Part shown: in pieces, positions 27,886-37,893 of the stretch
Numbering within the stretch: position 1 is the first letter of the stretch
How the letters are laid out: every line of letters starts with the position of its first letter
NCBI RefSeq assembly: GCF_002095535.1
Contig: NZ_MLJI01000001.1
Span: 3,452,801 to 3,516,800 of the forward strand
Source: Pantoea cypripedii
GTDB taxonomy: Bacteria > Pseudomonadota > Gammaproteobacteria > Enterobacterales > Enterobacteriaceae
Reading direction: 5' to 3'
Length of the DNA: 64,000 bases
Made by a program: the position numbers and the translations under genes
The notes under the pieces: generated by a model
Database searches by the model: none
Told to the model about the DNA's origin: nothing
Seen by the model: only the letters and a program-made list of their open reading frames with translations

Positions 27886-28545
27886 TCATTTTTTGATGGT
27901 TTTTACGCCATCGGCAGTGCCGATCAGGGCGATATCCGCACCACGCGCCGCAAATAACCCGACGGTCACCACGCCAGGCAGCGCGTTGATGGCTTTTTCC
28001 AGCGCGATCGGGTCGAGAATGCGAAGATTATGCACGTCGAGAATAATGTTGCCGTTATCAGTCAGCACGTTCTGGCGGTATTCCGGCAAGCCGCCGAGCT
28101 TCACCAGTTCACGCGCCACATAAGAACGCGCCATAGGAATCACTTCGACCGGCAGCGGGAAGTGGCCCAGCACATCCACTTCTTTCGACGCATCCGCAAT
28201 GCAGATAAATTTCTCGGCCACCGCCGAGACAATTTTCTCACGCGTCAGCGCGGCACCGCCGCCTTTGATCATTTGCATCTGTGGATTGATCTCATCAGCG
28301 CCATCAACGTAAACCGACAGCGAGTCCACTTCATTCAGATCAAATACGTGAATGCCAAGGGATTTCAGCTTCTGCGTGGAGGCCTCCGAGCTGGAAACCG
28401 CACCCTCGATTTGATGCTTAATCGAGCCTAAAGCATCAATAAAGTGGGCGGCGGTTGAACCGGTGCCAACGCCAACAATGGTGCCCGGCTGCACATATTG
28501 CAGTGCTGCCCAACCTACCGCTTTTTTCAGTTCATCCTGGGTCAT
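27886..28545 (-). CDS. rpiA: ribose-5-phosphate isomerase A
   Basis: A 219-residue enzyme that interconverts ribose-5-phosphate and ribulose-5-phosphate; length as in E. coli. The phosphate-binding loop is [15 protein letters not shown] near residue 28. The active-site segment is [28 protein letters not shown] (catalytic Asp, Lys and Glu). ATG 28545 ([12 protein letters not shown]) is chosen over an in-frame opening 19 codons upstream. It lies upstream of serA in the same direction and divergent from argP. Confidence 0.97.
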   Translation of the reverse strand: MTQDELKKAVGWAALQYVQPGTIVGVGTGSTAAHFIDALGSIKHQIEGAVSSSEASTQKLKSLGIHVFDLNEVDSLSVYVDGADEINPQMQMIKGGGAALTREKIVSAVAEKFICIADASKEVDVLGHFPLPVEVIPMARSYVARELVKLGGLPEYRQNVLTDNGNIILDVHNLRILDPIALEKAINALPGVVTVGLFAARGADIALIGTADGVKTIKK

Positions 28546-28704
28546 GGTATGTTTAAAACCTGTGCGACAACGAGGTGCGCGTAGTATAAAACAAGGCGGC
28601 ATAAAAAAGCGCGGTCGTTAAAAGCTTTGTAACTCAGTCCACAAAAACCATCTTTTGTGTTTTTGTGGCATAGTAACCTCCACCCTGAACGAGAGAGAAC
28701 AATA

Positions 28705-29610
28705 ATGAAACGCCCGGATTATCGAACGCTTCAGGCGCTGGATGCTGTGATTCGTGAGCGCGGCTTTGAGCGCGCCGCGCAGAAACTTTGCATTACGCAA
28801 TCGGCGGTATCGCAGCGTATTAAACAGCTGGAGAATTTATTCGGCCAGCCGCTGCTGGTACGAACCGTGCCGCCGCGTCCGACTGAGCAGGGGCAGAAGC
28901 TGCTGGCGTTATTACATCAGGTGGAGCTGCTGGAAGAAGAATGGCTGGGTGATGAAAATGGTGGCACTACGCCGCTGCTGTTATCGCTGGCGGTGAACGC
29001 CGACAGTCTGGCAACCTGGTTGCTGCCCGCGCTGAAGGATGTGCTGGCGGATTCGCCAGTGCGCCTGAATATCCAGGTTGAGGATGAAACCCGCACCCAG
29101 GAGCGTTTACGTCGCGGCGAAGTGGTAGGCGCAGTGAGTATTCAGCCGCAGCCGTTGCCGAGCTGCCTGGTTGATCAGTTGGGCGCGCTTGATTATCTGT
29201 TCGTGGCCTCACCTGAATTTGCTGACCGCTACTTTCCCAATGGCGTGACCCGCTCCGCGTTGCTGAAAGCACCGGCTATCGCCTTTGACCATCTGGATGA
29301 TATGCATCAGGCTTTTTTGCAGCAGAATTTCGATCTGTCGCCGGGCAGCGTGCCCTGCCATATCGTTAACTCATCCGAAGCCTTCGTGCAGCTGGCACGC
29401 CAGGGTTCGACCTGCTGTATGATCCCGCATCTGCAAATTGAGCGCGAGCTGGCGAGCGGGGATTTGGTTGATTTGACGCCCGGTCTGTACCAGCGCCGGA
29501 TGCTGTACTGGCACCGTTTCGCGCCGGAAAGCCGTCTGATGCGTCGCGTGACTGACGCGCTGATTGCGCACGGACATCGCGTACTGCGCCAGGACGACCT
29601 GGCCGCATAA
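28705..29610 (+). CDS. argP: LysR-family regulator ArgP (IciA)
   Basis: A 301-residue LysR-type regulator. The N-terminal winged helix-turn-helix is [20 protein letters not shown] then [14 protein letters not shown]. The C-terminal effector domain starts near [17 protein letters not shown]. ArgP senses arginine and lysine and switches argO (in this window at 34896-35519) and other genes of amino acid and nucleotide supply. Starting at [13 protein letters not shown] gives near-identity with E. coli ArgP, plus a few extra C-terminal residues. Divergent from rpiA; terminator shared with the convergent yggE. Confidence 0.96.
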   Translation: MKRPDYRTLQALDAVIRERGFERAAQKLCITQSAVSQRIKQLENLFGQPLLVRTVPPRPTEQGQKLLALLHQVELLEEEWLGDENGGTTPLLLSLAVNADSLATWLLPALKDVLADSPVRLNIQVEDETRTQERLRRGEVVGAVSIQPQPLPSCLVDQLGALDYLFVASPEFADRYFPNGVTRSALLKAPAIAFDHLDDMHQAFLQQNFDLSPGSVPCHIVNSSEAFVQLARQGSTCCMIPHLQIERELASGDLVDLTPGLYQRRMLYWHRFAPESRLMRRVTDALIAHGHRVLRQDDLAA

Positions 29611-29616
29611 GCTAAC

Positions 29617-29636
29617 AGGGGCGCCGCAGCGCCCCT
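29617..29636. terminator. hairpin between convergent argP and yggE
   Basis: AGGGGCGC-CGCA-GCGCCCCT, a perfect 8-bp stem followed by TCTTCTT on the argP strand. It starts 6 bases after the argP stop and lies just before the yggE stop, so it can serve argP mainly. Confidence 0.75.
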
Positions 29637-29641
29637 TCTTC

Positions 29642-30370
29642 TTACTGTGCGTTCGGTTTGATATCGAACACCACATCCACCTGATCGTCAAAGTGAATGC
29701 TCTGCTGCTCATAGGTCTGCTGGGCTGAGGTATCCGCTTCGGCGGCTGAGGCTTTAAACATGCGCGCCATTGGCATCGGCTGGTAGTTAGCAACGTGATA
29801 ACGGATGCTATACACCGGACCCAGTTTGGCGTTAAAGCCTTCTGCCAGCGCCGCCGCCTGCTGCGTCGCATTGGCGATTGCCGCTTTACGCGCCTGATCT
29901 TTATAGGTTTCCGGGTGGGCCACACCGAGGTCCACGGCACGGATTTCGTTCAGGCCGGATTTCAGCGCGCCATCCAGCAATTCATTTAGCTTCTCCAGCT
30001 GACGCAACGTCACCTGCACCTGACGCACCGCGCGATAGCCTTTCAGCACCGATTTACCCTCTTTGGTGTAATCGTACTCTGGCTGGGTGCTGAGATTAGC
30101 GGCATCAATATCTTTCTTCTCGATGCCATTTTTTTGCAGGAAATCAAAATATTGCGCGACACGGCTGTCGGCTTGTTTTTTCGCATCTGCCGCATCTTTC
30201 GATGAAACATTCACCACAATCGAAAGGGTAGCGATATCCGGACGGGCCTCCACGCTGGCCTGTCCTGAGGTGACCACATGCGGTCCGTTCGGCAATTCAC
30301 CTGCCAGAACCATACCAGGCAATGCGCCTGCGCTCATTACGGCGGCCAGCGCCAGTGCTTTCAGTTTCAC
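29642..30370 (-). CDS. yggE: SIMPL-domain protein YggE (oxidative stress defence)
   Basis: A 242-residue periplasmic protein of the DUF541/SIMPL family. Residues 1-23 form a signal peptide (KLKALALAAVMSAGALPG core). The SIMPL domain begins HVVTSGQASVEARPDIATLS and includes GYRAVRQVQVTLRQLEKLN. The start is GTG at 30370: AAGGAGGACTTCC directly precedes it, and no ATG is nearby. In E. coli yggE overexpression lowers intracellular reactive oxygen species; the molecular activity is unknown. Convergent with argP, as in E. coli. The next backbone gene, argO, is displaced by an inserted three-gene block. Confidence 0.93.
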   Translation of the reverse strand: MKLKALALAAVMSAGALPGMVLAGELPNGPHVVTSGQASVEARPDIATLSIVVNVSSKDAADAKKQADSRVAQYFDFLQKNGIEKKDIDAANLSTQPEYDYTKEGKSVLKGYRAVRQVQVTLRQLEKLNELLDGALKSGLNEIRAVDLGVAHPETYKDQARKAAIANATQQAAALAEGFNAKLGPVYSIRYHVANYQPMPMARMFKASAAEADTSAQQTYEQQSIHFDDQVDVVFDIKPNAQ

Positions 30371-30542
30371 GGAAGTCCTCCTTGAAGGGTCAGTTCTAAG
30401 GCCGCCACTATGGCGAAGCCCGCTACACATTACCATGCGTGATGGTCTGAGTTTTGATTCTGCTAAAAGTTCGGGCACTCTGCTGTTTTATCGTCTCCGC
30501 GATCACAAAATAACCGATGTTTATTCGCTGAATTTCTGCACA

Positions 30543-30565
30543 AGTGTTTCTATTAAAGAAACACT
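30543..30565. promoter_or_regulatory. inverted repeat upstream of the MFS gene, probable IclR-type operator
   Basis: AGTGTTTCT-ATTAA-AGAAACACT has two perfect 9-bp arms with a 5-base centre and ends 23 bases before the MFS start codon. The TTTC/GAAA arms and spacing fit operators of IclR-family dimers, and such a regulator is encoded two genes away. Confidence 0.55.
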
Positions 30566-30588
30566 CTGACCTCCAGGAGAGTTTCACG

Positions 30589-31896
30589 ATGACAGAGCAG
30601 CCAATAGCCCAGACGACCGCAGGCATCCGCGCCGGACGCACCCGCTTTCTGATGCTGGGTCTGGTGTTTATCAACATCATCATCAATTACATGGATCGCA
30701 CCAATTTGTCCGTCGCCGCCACTGCGATAGTGGGCGAACTGCATTTCACTCCGCTGGAAATGGGGCTGATCTTCTCTGCCTTTGGCTGGATTTACGCCGC
30801 ATTGCAGATCCCCGGCGGTTTTCTGATTGATCGTCTCGGCGCACGGCTGGTATACGGCGTCGGGCTATTTCTCTGGTCACTGGTGACAACGCTACATGCC
30901 TTTGCCGGAGGCTTCCTCGCGCTGTTTGGTTTGCGTCTTGGCGTCGGTGCGTTTGAAGCGCCAGTGATGCCTGCCAATAACCGGGTGATTTCCAGCTGGT
31001 TCCCGGAACAGGAACGCGCCACCGCCATTGGTATTTATTCCTCGGCGCAGTTTGTCGGCCTCGCCTGTATGACGCCACTGTTGTTCCATGTGCAGGATGC
31101 GTTTGGCTGGCGCGGATTGTTTCTGATAACCGGCGTGGCAGGCATGATCTGGGCGCTGGTGTGGTATCTGCTTTATCGTGAACCGACGGAACATAAAGGC
31201 GTCTCGGATGCCGAATTGAATTATCTGCGCAGCAATGGCGCGCTGCTGGAAAGCCGTCAAAATGCCAGCCAGCCGCGCGCCCGCTGGCAGGATCTGGCGC
31301 AAATGTTTCGCAGCCGCAAACTGGTGGGTATTTATATCGGCCAGTTCACCATCTCCGCCACCTTCTGGTTCTTTCTTACCTGGTTCCCGACCTACCTGGT
31401 GGAATATCGCCATATGGGATTTATTAAGAGCGGCTACGTGGCGGCGGTGCCCTACTTTGCGGCCTTTTGCGGCGTGTTGCTGGCGGGATTCGCCTCCGAC
31501 CGCATGATGCGGCGCGGCGTTTCTGCCAGCGTGGCGCGTAAACTGCCGGTGATCCTCGGGCTGTTTCTGACGCTGTTTATCCTTGGGGCCAATTACACCG
31601 ACAACGCGAGCCTGATCATACTGTTTATGTCCGTCGCCTTCTTTGGCAATGGCCTGGCCACCATCACCTGGGTGTTTGTCACCGCGTTAGCCCCCCGTCA
31701 TTTGATTGGCCTCGCCGGAGGGGTATTCAACTTTACCGGTGCGCTTTCCTCGATTGTGGTGCCAATTGCCATTGGCGCGTTAATTGATGGCGATAATTTT
31801 GCCCCGGCGCTGGCCTTTATCGCCGTGCTGGCTGCCATCGGTATCGCCAGCTATCTGTTTATCGTCGGGAAAATTGACCATGTCAGCGCGCACTGA
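30589..31896 (+). CDS. MFS transporter of the anion:cation symporter (ACS) type
   Basis: A 435-residue inner-membrane carrier with 12 predicted helices in two halves and a central loop near residues 200-240. The first helix ends with NYMDRTNLSVAATAIVGEL, typical of the ACS group that takes up hexuronates, galactonate, tartrate and related organic anions. The ATG at 30589 is preceded by CCAGGAGAGTTTC, and the earlier in-frame ATG lies inside the operator. It is read towards the convergent iclR gene and overlaps it by 14 bases at the 3' ends. It probably imports the substrate of the FAD enzyme encoded beyond; the compound is not identifiable. Confidence 0.88.
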   Translation: MTEQPIAQTTAGIRAGRTRFLMLGLVFINIIINYMDRTNLSVAATAIVGELHFTPLEMGLIFSAFGWIYAALQIPGGFLIDRLGARLVYGVGLFLWSLVTTLHAFAGGFLALFGLRLGVGAFEAPVMPANNRVISSWFPEQERATAIGIYSSAQFVGLACMTPLLFHVQDAFGWRGLFLITGVAGMIWALVWYLLYREPTEHKGVSDAELNYLRSNGALLESRQNASQPRARWQDLAQMFRSRKLVGIYIGQFTISATFWFFLTWFPTYLVEYRHMGFIKSGYVAAVPYFAAFCGVLLAGFASDRMMRRGVSASVARKLPVILGLFLTLFILGANYTDNASLIILFMSVAFFGNGLATITWVFVTALAPRHLIGLAGGVFNFTGALSSIVVPIAIGALIDGDNFAPALAFIAVLAAIGIASYLFIVGKIDHVSAH

Positions 31897-32581
31897 TCAT
31901 ACGCTGGGCCAGCGCCTGCAACTGCGCCAGCCGCTGGCTGAGATGCGCTTCATCCGTCTGCCAGATTTTGGCAAAAGCCAGTGCCGCACGGTTGTTGTTA
32001 ATCGGCTGCGCCATGCTCACTTCGCCATCATCACGATGCCAGATAAGGTAATCCTGCGACCGTTTACGTGCCAGCAACGGGGCCAGCTGCGTCCATTGCT
32101 CATCACTGAAACGCGGTCGCAGCGCTTCGTCGCTTTCCGCCGCCAGCAGCGAGACACCAATCACCGACTGCCAGGCAGGCAGCATATGGAATCCCGCCAG
32201 CGCCTGGCTGGTGCTGGTGCGCTCGCCAGGCTCCGAGTGCCAGATATAGATCACCTGGTCCTCCCACAGCACGCCCAATGCCACCACGATGTCACGCGGT
32301 GCGTGCGCTTCCAGCTGCGGCAGCGCCTGGGCAAACAACGACGAACCCCGAATCGCCTGCGCCGCCAGTGCGTGAACACCCGGTCCGGGCAAATAGCGAC
32401 GATGTTCGTCCTGCATCGTCAGGCCGATGGCGGCCATGGTCATCAGCAGGCGGTTTACCCGCGTGCTGTTCATCCCCATCTGGCGCGCCAACTCGCGACA
32501 GCCAACGGCTTTGCCACTGGAGACCAGATATTGCAGACAGCGAATACCGTCAATCAGGCTTTGATTGGGTTGAGAAGACAT
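31883..32581 (-). CDS. IclR-family transcriptional regulator
   Basis: A 232-residue regulator. The N-terminal winged helix covers about residues 8-70 (GKAVGCRELARQMGMNSTRV is the recognition part). The effector domain covers about 80-225, with HSEPGERTSTSQALAGFHML and LPAWQSVIGVSLLAAES. It sits between, and opposite in direction to, two genes it probably controls: its 3' end meets the MFS gene, and its start is divergent from the FAD oxidoreductase gene (56 bp between starts). The GTTTCT...AGAAAC inverted repeat at 30543-30565 is its likely target. Effector unknown. Confidence 0.88.
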   Translation of the reverse strand: MSSQPNQSLIDGIRCLQYLVSSGKAVGCRELARQMGMNSTRVNRLLMTMAAIGLTMQDEHRRYLPGPGVHALAAQAIRGSSLFAQALPQLEAHAPRDIVVALGVLWEDQVIYIWHSEPGERTSTSQALAGFHMLPAWQSVIGVSLLAAESDEALRPRFSDEQWTQLAPLLARKRSQDYLIWHRDDGEVSMAQPINNNRAALAFAKIWQTDEAHLSQRLAQLQALAQRMISAR

Positions 32582-32637
32582 AAGTCACCCTGTGGCGGTC
32601 AAAAATTTAATCTTAGCTTCAGAGCTACAGGAATGAA

Positions 32638-34917
32638 ATGATGCAAATCTTCTCTTCTCAGCCTGCCCGTGCGTTCCCACAGCAGACATTGCAAGCCGAT
32701 GTATTGATTGCTGGCGGCGGCCTGGCAGGCGTTTGCGCAGCGCTGGCTGCTGCGCGTGATGGCTTGCAGGTGGTGTTGATCCAGGATCGCCCGGTGCTGG
32801 GCGGCAATGCCTCCAGTGAGGTTCGCCTGTGGGCCAATGGTGCGACCTCGCACATGGGTAACAACAATCGCTGGGCGCGGGAAGGCGGCATAATGGGCGA
32901 GATCATGGAGGAGAATCTGTGGCGTAATAAAGAAGGCAACCCGGTGCTGTTCGATATGGTGCTGCTGGATTTGGTGCAGGCACAACCCGGCCTGACCTTG
33001 TTGCTCAACACCACGGTCAGCGAGATCGAAAAGTCAGGACGGCAAATTGAGGCGGTGCACGCCTTCAACGCCATCAACCAGACGCGCTATTTTGTCAGCG
33101 CCCGGCAGTTTATCGATGCCAGCGGTGACGGTGTACTCGGCTATCTGGCCGGGGCGGCGCATCGCGTCGGGGCCGAATCGGTGGAAGAATTCGGTGAGAA
33201 GATGGCTCCCGGCGAACATTTCGGCCATAAACTCGGTCACTCGATTTACTTCTACACCAAACGCACCACACAGCCGGTGCGCTTTGTTGCCCCCAGCTTC
33301 GCCTTGCAGGATATCCAGGCGATTCCGCGCTACAAACGCCTGACCTCGGAACTGAATGGCTGCGATCTGTGGTGGCTGGAATGGGGTGGGCGGCTTGATA
33401 CGGTACATGAGAGTGAAACCATCAAATGGGAACTGTGGAAAATCGTCTGGGGGGTGTGGGACTACATCAAAAACTCCGGTGAATTTCCCGATGCCGATAC
33501 CATGACCATTGAGTGGGTCGGCTTAATCCCGGGTAAACGGGAGAGCCGCCGCTTTCTCGGAGAGGCCTTGCTATGCCAGCAGGATATTGTCGAACAGCGG
33601 GATCATTATGATGCGGTGGCCTATGGCGGCTGGTCGATTGATTTGCACCCCGCTGATGGCGTCTACAGCGAACATGAGGGCTGCCGTCAGTTCCACAGTA
33701 AAGGCACCTACACCATCCCGTTCCGTGCGCTTTATAGCCAGTCACTGGATAATTTGCTGCTGACTGGCCGCCTGATCTCCGCCACCCATGTGGCGTTCGG
33801 CAGCGCCCGCGTAATGTGTACCTGCGGTGTGCTCGGGGAAGTAGTAGGACATGCGGCGGCGCTTTGCCAGCAGCAGCAACTCACCCCGGCCCAGTTGGCC
33901 GCGCCTGAGCGTATCGGCCAGTTGCAGCAACAATTGCTGCGTCAGGGGGCGTATATTCCACGCCAGCAGTTGCTCAGCCCGGCAGGCGCGGCAAAAATCG
34001 CGGTCAGCAGCACCCTCCAGCTCACTACCCTGCCCGCTGACGGCGGGTGGCATGCATTGAAATCACGCTGTGCGCTGCTGCTGCCGCTGAAGGCCGGTGA
34101 GCGCTTGCCAGCGCTGAGGGTACATTTACGTGCAGCACAAAAACAGTCGTTACAGGTGTCGTTGCTGACCAGTGAAAACCCGGCCAATACCTGCGGCGAT
34201 CGGCAACTGGTCAGCCAGACCCTGTTGGTTAACGATCAGGGCGAGTATCGGCTGGATTTTGCTTACCGCGCCGATTGCGATCGTTATCTGATGATTGCCT
34301 TCGCAGAAAACCCGGCGATTGAGGTTGCCCTGACGCGTGTGCAGTTGCCGGGGGTGATGATGGTGTTCAACAGCCTGAACCCGCGCGTGGCGAAGCGGAC
34401 GCGTCAGGTTAATGATGGCGATTATGGTGTTGATGAGTTTGATTTCTGGCTGCCGCGCCGCGCGCCGCAGCAGATACTTTTCGCCTTTAGCCTTGAGGCA
34501 CCGCTGCAACTGTGGCATCGCGACTATCTGCTGAATGGCAAGCTGCGACCGGAAAGCCACACCAACGGCTGGGTTCCGGCGCTGGACGATGCCGCGCCTG
34601 CGGTTAGCTGGCAATGGGATCAACCCCAGCAAGCCAGCCAGCTCACGCTGCTGTTTGATAACGATTTTGACCACGCGATGGAGACGGTACAGATGGGCCA
34701 CGCGCAGGCGGTAACACCGCACTGCACCACCCATTATCGTCTGTGGCTGGATGAGATGTTGCTGGCAGAGGTCAGGGACAACCATCATTCCCTCTGCCAT
34801 CACGCGCTACCGCCGGGGGTAAGTTTCCGGCAGATACGCCTTGAGCTGCTTGCCAGTGCCGGTGCGGTACCCGCACTCTACGGTTTGCATCTGCATCACC
34901 AGTTGGCAATGCCCTGA
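32638..34917 (+). CDS. large FAD-dependent oxidoreductase (FAD_oxidored family) with C-terminal extension
   Basis: A 759-residue protein. The N-terminal dinucleotide fold is [20 protein letters not shown] followed by [16 protein letters not shown] later FAD motif ends the catalytic part near residue 400 ([20 protein letters not shown], then [13 protein letters not shown]). Residues from about 440 to the end are rich in beta-type sequence, with no motif I recognise. Relatives occur in polysaccharide or uronic acid loci and are often labelled by weak similarity to xanthan lyase; that name is not supported by anything seen here. No signal peptide, so the enzyme is probably cytoplasmic. Partner of the MFS carrier and IclR regulator in an inserted block. 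Its 3' end overlaps argO by 22 bases, tail to tail. Confidence 0.85.
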   Translation: MMQIFSSQPARAFPQQTLQADVLIAGGGLAGVCAALAAARDGLQVVLIQDRPVLGGNASSEVRLWANGATSHMGNNNRWAREGGIMGEIMEENLWRNKEGNPVLFDMVLLDLVQAQPGLTLLLNTTVSEIEKSGRQIEAVHAFNAINQTRYFVSARQFIDASGDGVLGYLAGAAHRVGAESVEEFGEKMAPGEHFGHKLGHSIYFYTKRTTQPVRFVAPSFALQDIQAIPRYKRLTSELNGCDLWWLEWGGRLDTVHESETIKWELWKIVWGVWDYIKNSGEFPDADTMTIEWVGLIPGKRESRRFLGEALLCQQDIVEQRDHYDAVAYGGWSIDLHPADGVYSEHEGCRQFHSKGTYTIPFRALYSQSLDNLLLTGRLISATHVAFGSARVMCTCGVLGEVVGHAAALCQQQQLTPAQLAAPERIGQLQQQLLRQGAYIPRQQLLSPAGAAKIAVSSTLQLTTLPADGGWHALKSRCALLLPLKAGERLPALRVHLRAAQKQSLQVSLLTSENPANTCGDRQLVSQTLLVNDQGEYRLDFAYRADCDRYLMIAFAENPAIEVALTRVQLPGVMMVFNSLNPRVAKRTRQVNDGDYGVDEFDFWLPRRAPQQILFAFSLEAPLQLWHRDYLLNGKLRPESHTNGWVPALDDAAPAVSWQWDQPQQASQLTLLFDNDFDHAMETVQMGHAQAVTPHCTTHYRLWLDEMLLAEVRDNHHSLCHHALPPGVSFRQIRLELLASAGAVPALYGLHLHHQLAMP

Positions 34918-35519
34918 CGCGCCAGTTGGAAGGCAATCACCCACATCACCGATCCCACCAGCAGATTGATGATGCGCTGCGCCCGCACGGTGCGCAGCCG
35001 CGGGGAGAGCCAGGCCGCCAGCAGTGCCAGGCCAAAAAACCAGATAACCGAGGCACTGACGCTGCCCAGCGCAAACCAGCGCCGCGCTTCTGCGGACGGT
35101 AGCTGTCCACCCAGGCTGCCCAGCACCACAAACGTATCGATATAAACATGCGGATTGAGCCAGGTGACCGCCAGCATGGTGGCGATAATGCGCCAGCGTC
35201 CCTGTTTCATGACTTCTGTCGATGCCAGCGACACATCACCCTGCCAGGCATTGCGCAGCGCACCCCAGCCATACCAGGTCAGAAAAGCGACTCCGGCCCA
35301 GGTGATCAGCATCAGTAATAAAGGCGACTGGTTGAGCAAGGCGCTGCCACCAAAAATCCCGCCGCAAATCAGCGCGATATCACTCAGGGTACAGAGGGCC
35401 GCCGTCATCAGATGATAATGACGCTTAATGCCCTGATTCATCACAAATGCGTTTTGCGGGCCTAACGGCAGAATAAGCGACGCCCCAAGAGCAAGCCCTT
35501 GTAAATAAACAGATAACAC
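34896..35519 (-). CDS. argO: L-arginine exporter ArgO
   Basis: A 207-residue LysE-family inner-membrane exporter with about six hydrophobic segments. The family signature at the N-terminus is [20 protein letters not shown], and [19 protein letters not shown] is the second conserved loop. It exports arginine (and canavanine), with transcription dependent on ArgP. The start is GTG at 35519, as in E. coli argO. The 116-bp gap upstream must carry the ArgP-controlled promoter. Its end overlaps the inserted FAD oxidoreductase gene, so the insertion came close without damaging it. Confidence 0.95.
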   Translation of the reverse strand: MLSVYLQGLALGASLILPLGPQNAFVMNQGIKRHYHLMTAALCTLSDIALICGGIFGGSALLNQSPLLLMLITWAGVAFLTWYGWGALRNAWQGDVSLASTEVMKQGRWRIIATMLAVTWLNPHVYIDTFVVLGSLGGQLPSAEARRWFALGSVSASVIWFFGLALLAAWLSPRLRTVRAQRIINLLVGSVMWVIAFQLARQGIANW

Positions 35520-35597
35520 GTAATTTTTCCCATCAACAGTGGCGATGACGTGAAGTATAGAGAGAGGTGAGTATTAGAGGAAATGGAAAGATTTAAT

Positions 35598-35625
35598 AGG
35601 TCATTAGCAAAACTGCTAATGACCT
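35598..35625. terminator. hairpin after mscS
   Basis: AGGTCATTAGCA-AAAC-TGCTAATGACCT is a perfect 12-bp stem with a 4-base loop, 11 bases beyond the mscS stop on the minus strand. It is followed by ATTAAATCTTT, a poor U-tract, so termination may be partial. It also lies in the argO promoter gap. Confidence 0.55.
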
Positions 35626-35635
35626 GGCAGGACGA

Positions 35636-36511
35636 TTATTCCGCGCGCTCGGCTACCGCAGCGTCACTTTTCACCTGATGGAAATGCACATCCATCTGCG
35701 GATAAGGGATGCCGATACCATGCGCATCAAGCGTGCGTTTGTAGTTTTTCAGCAGATCCCAGTAGACGTTTTGCAGGTCGCTGCTTTTGCTCCAGCAACG
35801 CACCACAAAGTTGAGCGAGGAAGCCGCCAGCTCGTTCAGGCCGATCTGAATCCCCATATCCTTCAGCACGCGCTCGTCGGCTTCGGTCACTTCTTTCAGC
35901 AGCGCAATCACCTGGTCCACATCGGCATCGTAAGCCACGCCGATAATAAACTCGTTACGGCGAATGGGTTCACGGGAATAGTTGACGATGTTACCGGCAA
36001 TGATCTTACCGTTGGGCACCACGACGATTTTGCCATCGGCGCTTTTCATGGTGGTGGAGAAGATCTGCACGTTCTGTACCGTCCCCGTCACACCGCCGAG
36101 ATCGACAAATTCACCAGTACGGAACGGACGGAAGGTCACCAGCAGAACGCCAGCGGCGAGGTTAGACAGCGACCCCTGTAACGCCAGACCTACGGCCAAA
36201 CCGGCGGCACCCAGTACGGCGATAACCGAAGCCGTCTGCACACCCACGCGCCCCAGCGCGGCGATAATGGTGAAAGCGATGATGCCGTAGCGCACCAGCG
36301 CCGAAAGGAAGTCAGCCACGGTGGCATCGATATGGCGCGCCACCAGCACCCGGTTGATGGTGTTAGAAATCACGCGCGCCACAATCATCCCGATGATGAT
36401 GATGGCAATCGCCGCGACAATATTGACGACATAGCTCAGGATCAGCTCCTGATTACGTACCAGCCATCCGCTCGCGTTGTTAATGCCGTCAACGACATTT
36501 AAATCTTCCAT
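35636..36511 (-). CDS. mscS: small-conductance mechanosensitive channel MscS
   Basis: A 291-residue inner-membrane channel that opens under osmotic down-shock. There are three membrane helices in the first 130 residues. The pore-lining third helix is [21 protein letters not shown], with the alternating Gly/Ala packing and the kink region of E. coli MscS. The cytoplasmic vestibule domain follows ([16 protein letters not shown]). Slightly longer than the 286 residues in E. coli. Placed between fbaA and argO, as in E. coli, with its own promoter in the 188-bp gap. Confidence 0.97.
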   Translation of the reverse strand: MEDLNVVDGINNASGWLVRNQELILSYVVNIVAAIAIIIIGMIVARVISNTINRVLVARHIDATVADFLSALVRYGIIAFTIIAALGRVGVQTASVIAVLGAAGLAVGLALQGSLSNLAAGVLLVTFRPFRTGEFVDLGGVTGTVQNVQIFSTTMKSADGKIVVVPNGKIIAGNIVNYSREPIRRNEFIIGVAYDADVDQVIALLKEVTEADERVLKDMGIQIGLNELAASSLNFVVRCWSKSSDLQNVYWDLLKNYKRTLDAHGIGIPYPQMDVHFHQVKSDAAVAERAE

Positions 36512-36657
36512 TTGTTAGCCCTGTTGTTGAGTTTCCCGCAGGAAAGAACAAAAACTGCCAGAATGAATCCGACACTCCCGTGTACAAGGGTAAACAATAA
36601 TGGGGATGAGCGCCAAAGGTGGTCTGAATTTACTGAATATTCCGAAAATAATGCGTA

Positions 36658-36683
36658 AAAAAAGGCCCTTTCGGGCCTTTTTT
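36658..36683 (-). terminator. Rho-independent terminator of epd-pgk-fbaA
   Basis: AAAAAAGGCCC-TTTC-GGGCCTTTTTT: a GC core with A/T flanks on both sides, so it can also work on the other strand. It begins 17 bases after the fbaA stop. Confidence 0.92.
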
Positions 36684-36699
36684 GTACTGTAAGTAAAAA

Positions 36700-37779
36700 T
36701 TACAGCACGTCGATAGCGTTCAGTTCTTTGAAAGCCTGTTCCAGACGAACCACCATGGACGCCTGAGCAGAGCGCAGCCATACACGCGGATCGTAGTATT
36801 TCTTGTTCGGGCTATCTACGCCGTTCGGGTTACCCAGCTGGCCTTGCAGATAGTCTTCGTTCTTTTTGTAGTACTGCAGAATACCGTCCCAGGTTGCCCA
36901 TTGGGTGTCGGTATCGATGTTCATCTTGATCACGCCGTAGCTGATAGATTCTTCGATTTCCGCAGCAGAAGAACCTGAACCACCGTGGAACACGAAATCC
37001 AGCGCGTTATGCGGCAGACCGTGTTTTTCGCTGACGTATTTCTGAGAATCACGCAGGATGGTCGGGGTCAGTTTCACGTTACCCGGCTTGTACACGCCGT
37101 GTACGTTACCGAAGGAGGCAGCGATGGTGAAACGCGGGCTGATTTTGCTCAGCTCGGTGTACGCGTAATCTACGTCCTGCGGCTGGGTGTACAGGGCAGA
37201 AGCGTCCATGTGGCTGTTGTCCACACCATCTTCTTCGCCGCCGGTGCAGCCCAGTTCGATTTCCAGGGTCATACCCAGTTTCGCCATGCGAGTCAGGTAT
37301 TTGCTGGAGATCTCGATGTTTTCTTCCAGTGACTCTTCAGACAGGTCGATCATGTGAGAAGAGAACAGCGGTTTACCGGTTTTGGCGAAGTGTGCTTCAC
37401 CCGCGTCCAGCAGACCGTCGATCCACGGCAGCAGTTTTTTCGCGCAGTGGTCAGTGTGCAGGATAACCGGCACGCCATACAGTTCAGCCATCAGATGCAC
37501 GTGATGCGCACCGGCGATAGCACCGGCAATTGCCGCGCCCTGCGGTTTGTCGGTTTTGTAACCTTTACCGGCGATGAAGGCAGCACCACCATTGGAGAAC
37601 TGAACGATGACCGGCGATTTCACTTTCGCTGCCGCTTCCAGTACCGCGTTGATGGAATCCGTGCCGACGCAGTTCACTGCTGGCAGGGCGAATTTGTTCT
37701 CTTTCGCCACTTTGAAGATTTTCTGAACGTCGTCACCAGTGACAACGCCGGGTTTTACGAAATCAAAAATTTTAGACAT
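36700..37779 (-). CDS. fbaA: fructose-bisphosphate aldolase, class II
   Basis: A 359-residue zinc aldolase of glycolysis and gluconeogenesis, same length as E. coli FbaA. Zinc and catalytic residues lie in VILHTDHCAKKLLPWIDGL, EIELGCTGGEEDGVDNS, FGNVHGVYKPGN and the phosphate loop LDFVFHGGSGSSAAEIEE. Last gene of epd-pgk-fbaA. The 114-bp spacer after pgk carries a stable hairpin that may protect the upstream transcript or mark separate fbaA transcription. A terminator follows. Confidence 0.98.
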   Translation of the reverse strand: MSKIFDFVKPGVVTGDDVQKIFKVAKENKFALPAVNCVGTDSINAVLEAAAKVKSPVIVQFSNGGAAFIAGKGYKTDKPQGAAIAGAIAGAHHVHLMAELYGVPVILHTDHCAKKLLPWIDGLLDAGEAHFAKTGKPLFSSHMIDLSEESLEENIEISSKYLTRMAKLGMTLEIELGCTGGEEDGVDNSHMDASALYTQPQDVDYAYTELSKISPRFTIAASFGNVHGVYKPGNVKLTPTILRDSQKYVSEKHGLPHNALDFVFHGGSGSSAAEIEESISYGVIKMNIDTDTQWATWDGILQYYKKNEDYLQGQLGNPNGVDSPNKKYYDPRVWLRSAQASMVVRLEQAFKELNAIDVL

Positions 37780-37864
37780 GGTTGTGTCCTGTTTCGTTTA
37801 CCGTTCATCCCCGAATCGAGGGGGACTGGATTTTATGCCCCATAAGCGTCAGGGCAAGCCTTCA

Positions 37865-37884
37865 GGCGACGCCAGAGCGTCGCC
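37865..37884. other. hairpin between pgk and fbaA
   Basis: GGCGACGC-CAGA-GCGTCGCC is a perfect 8-bp stem 10 bases beyond the pgk stop. There is no U-tract, so an mRNA processing or stability element is likelier than a terminator. Confidence 0.5.
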
Positions 37885-37893
37885 CCCAAATGA

